64,000 nt of DNA from contig CAWEQI010000001.1 in the NCBI GenBank assembly GCA_963811255.1, positions 620,001 to 684,000 on the forward strand, read 5' to 3'. The DNA comes from Croceibacterium_B sp963811255. Lineage in GTDB: Bacteria > Pseudomonadota > Alphaproteobacteria > Sphingomonadales > Sphingomonadaceae. The notes under the pieces are model-generated. The model was not told the origin of the DNA and did no database searches. It saw only the letters and a list, made by a program, of their open reading frames with translations. Position numbers and translations under genes: made by a program. The first letter of the stretch is position 1, and every line of letters starts with the position of its first letter. Positions 63,162-64,000 of the stretch are shown here, piece after piece.

Positions 63162-64000
63162 GGGGTGTTCGGGTTTTCTTCGCCCTTCGAAAGGACGGGC
63201 CGCACCTTGTCGCCGGGGTTGAGGAACCCGCCCGCGCGGGCGACGATGCGCTCGTTTCCGGTGAGCCCCGAGACGACCGCGGTGCCCTGGTCGGTCACCG
63301 TGCCGGTCTTCACGTCGCGCCGTTCGACCTTGTTGTCCTTGTCGACCACGTAGACGTAGCTGCTCTTCTCATCCGACATGATCGCGCTTTGCGGCAGCAG
63401 CGGGGCGAGCACCGTGGCGCCGTTGATCTCGGCCGAAGCGAAACCGCCCGGATGAATCGCCGGATCGTACGGCAGCGCGATCCGGGCGGTGCCTTGCCGG
63501 GTGGTCGGGTCGATGGTCGGTTCCTTCTTCCAGATGCGGCCGATGAACACCTTGTCGGTTCCCACCGGGCTGACCTTGGCGCTCGCACCGACCGACATCG
63601 ACCCGAGGTCGCTTTCACCGACCTTGGCGAGGAGCTCCATCCGGCCTCCCTCGGCCATCGTGAACGGCGCCTGCGAGCCGGGCGAAATGACCTGGCCGAC
63701 CTCGACGTTGCGCTGAAGGATCAGCCCCGAGACCGGGGCAACCACGTTGAGCTGGGCATTGCGCGCCAGCCGTTCGCGATAGGCCGCCTCGGCCACCTTA
63801 ACCTGAGCCACGGCGGCGTCGCGGGTCGCGGTCAGCTGATCGATCTGGGCTTTGGAGATGAAGCCGCGATCCACCAGCTTGAGACCGCGATCGAGGTTGG
63901 ACTGCGCCAGTTCGGCGTTGGCCTTGGCGACCTTGATCTGCGCCGCCGCGCCCGTGGTCTGCTGGCTCTGCACCGAGCGGTCCACCACCGCAAGCACCTG
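63158..64000 (-). CDS. RND efflux membrane-fusion (periplasmic adaptor) protein, partial
   Basis: The C-terminal 280 residues are present; the N-terminus lies outside the right edge. Visible are the coiled-coil hairpin (KVAKANAELAQSNLDRGLKL), the second half of the lipoyl domain (NAQLNVVAPVSGLILQRNVE), the beta-barrel domain (MELLAKVGESDLGSM) and the membrane-proximal end (ERIVARAGGFLNPGDKVRPV). It links the RND pump downstream to an outer membrane channel. Its stop overlaps the pump start. Confidence 0.93.
   Translation of the reverse strand, partial: QVLAVVDRSVQSQQTTGAAAQIKVAKANAELAQSNLDRGLKLVDRGFISKAQIDQLTATRDAAVAQVKVAEAAYRERLARNAQLNVVAPVSGLILQRNVEVGQVISPGSQAPFTMAEGGRMELLAKVGESDLGSMSVGASAKVSPVGTDKVFIGRIWKKEPTIDPTTRQGTARIALPYDPAIHPGGFASAEINGATVLAPLLPQSAIMSDEKSSYVYVVDKDNKVERRDVKTGTVTDQGTAVVSGLTGNERIVARAGGFLNPGDKVRPVLSKGEENPNTP

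Overview
The window is about 64 kb of GC-rich chromosome from an alphaproteobacterium, most likely a member of the Sphingomonadales. I infer this from the high GC content, the gene neighbourhoods (gcvT-gcvH-gcvPA, petA-petB-petC, purE-purK-folA-ribF, lspA followed by a DUF3035 lipoprotein) and the protein sequences. No species can be named from the sequence alone.

Core left part (1-16.5 kb): the glycine cleavage operon sits behind a tandem glycine riboswitch. It is followed by a periplasmic oxidation cluster (quinohemoprotein dehydrogenase, carotenoid/stilbene oxygenase, a sensory-rhodopsin-transducer-like protein), tRNA-Gly, apt, the complete cytochrome bc1 operon, pgeF, pepN, a small epimerase, an EamA exporter, threonine aldolase and a GNAT acetyltransferase.

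Accessory and stress part (16.5-36.8 kb): a repeat-rich spacer leads into a MerR-like regulator, a ParB-domain DNA methyltransferase, a DUF5681 (phage terminase-type) protein and a divergent pair made of a PD-(D/E)xK-like nuclease and an XRE regulator. After a relic of a gene found intact at 37 kb comes a stress cluster: host-attachment-type protein, DUF2267, Hsp20, DUF1003, a cold-shock-like protein, a HisKA_2 kinase and several very small proteins. A Gln-rich RcnB protein, a MipA porin-like protein, a P3A proton ATPase, a HAD phosphatase, an SQR-like flavoprotein and a VOC protein follow.

Mobile island (37.0-45.3 kb): two serine-recombinase modules bracket cargo. The first is a divergent HTH-like gene plus recombinase-ParB-RepB. 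The second is DUF3489-DUF2924-recombinase, apparently frameshifted. Between them lie two tiny convergent membrane proteins and a HEPN-like protein. The island ends about 200 bp before tRNA-Thr. This is the best place in the window to look for an undescribed system.

Core right part (45.5-64 kb): gpmA, purE-purK-folA-ribF, ileS-lspA-DUF3035, a CNNM/CorC-type transporter, an OmpA lipoprotein, a CysQ/inositol phosphatase, sucC, a DUF445 protein and an RND efflux permease with its adaptor. Several genes here (folA, ribF, ileS, the CNNM gene, the RND permease) carry single-base indels, mostly extra G or C. Because some are essential, sequencing or assembly error is the simplest explanation.
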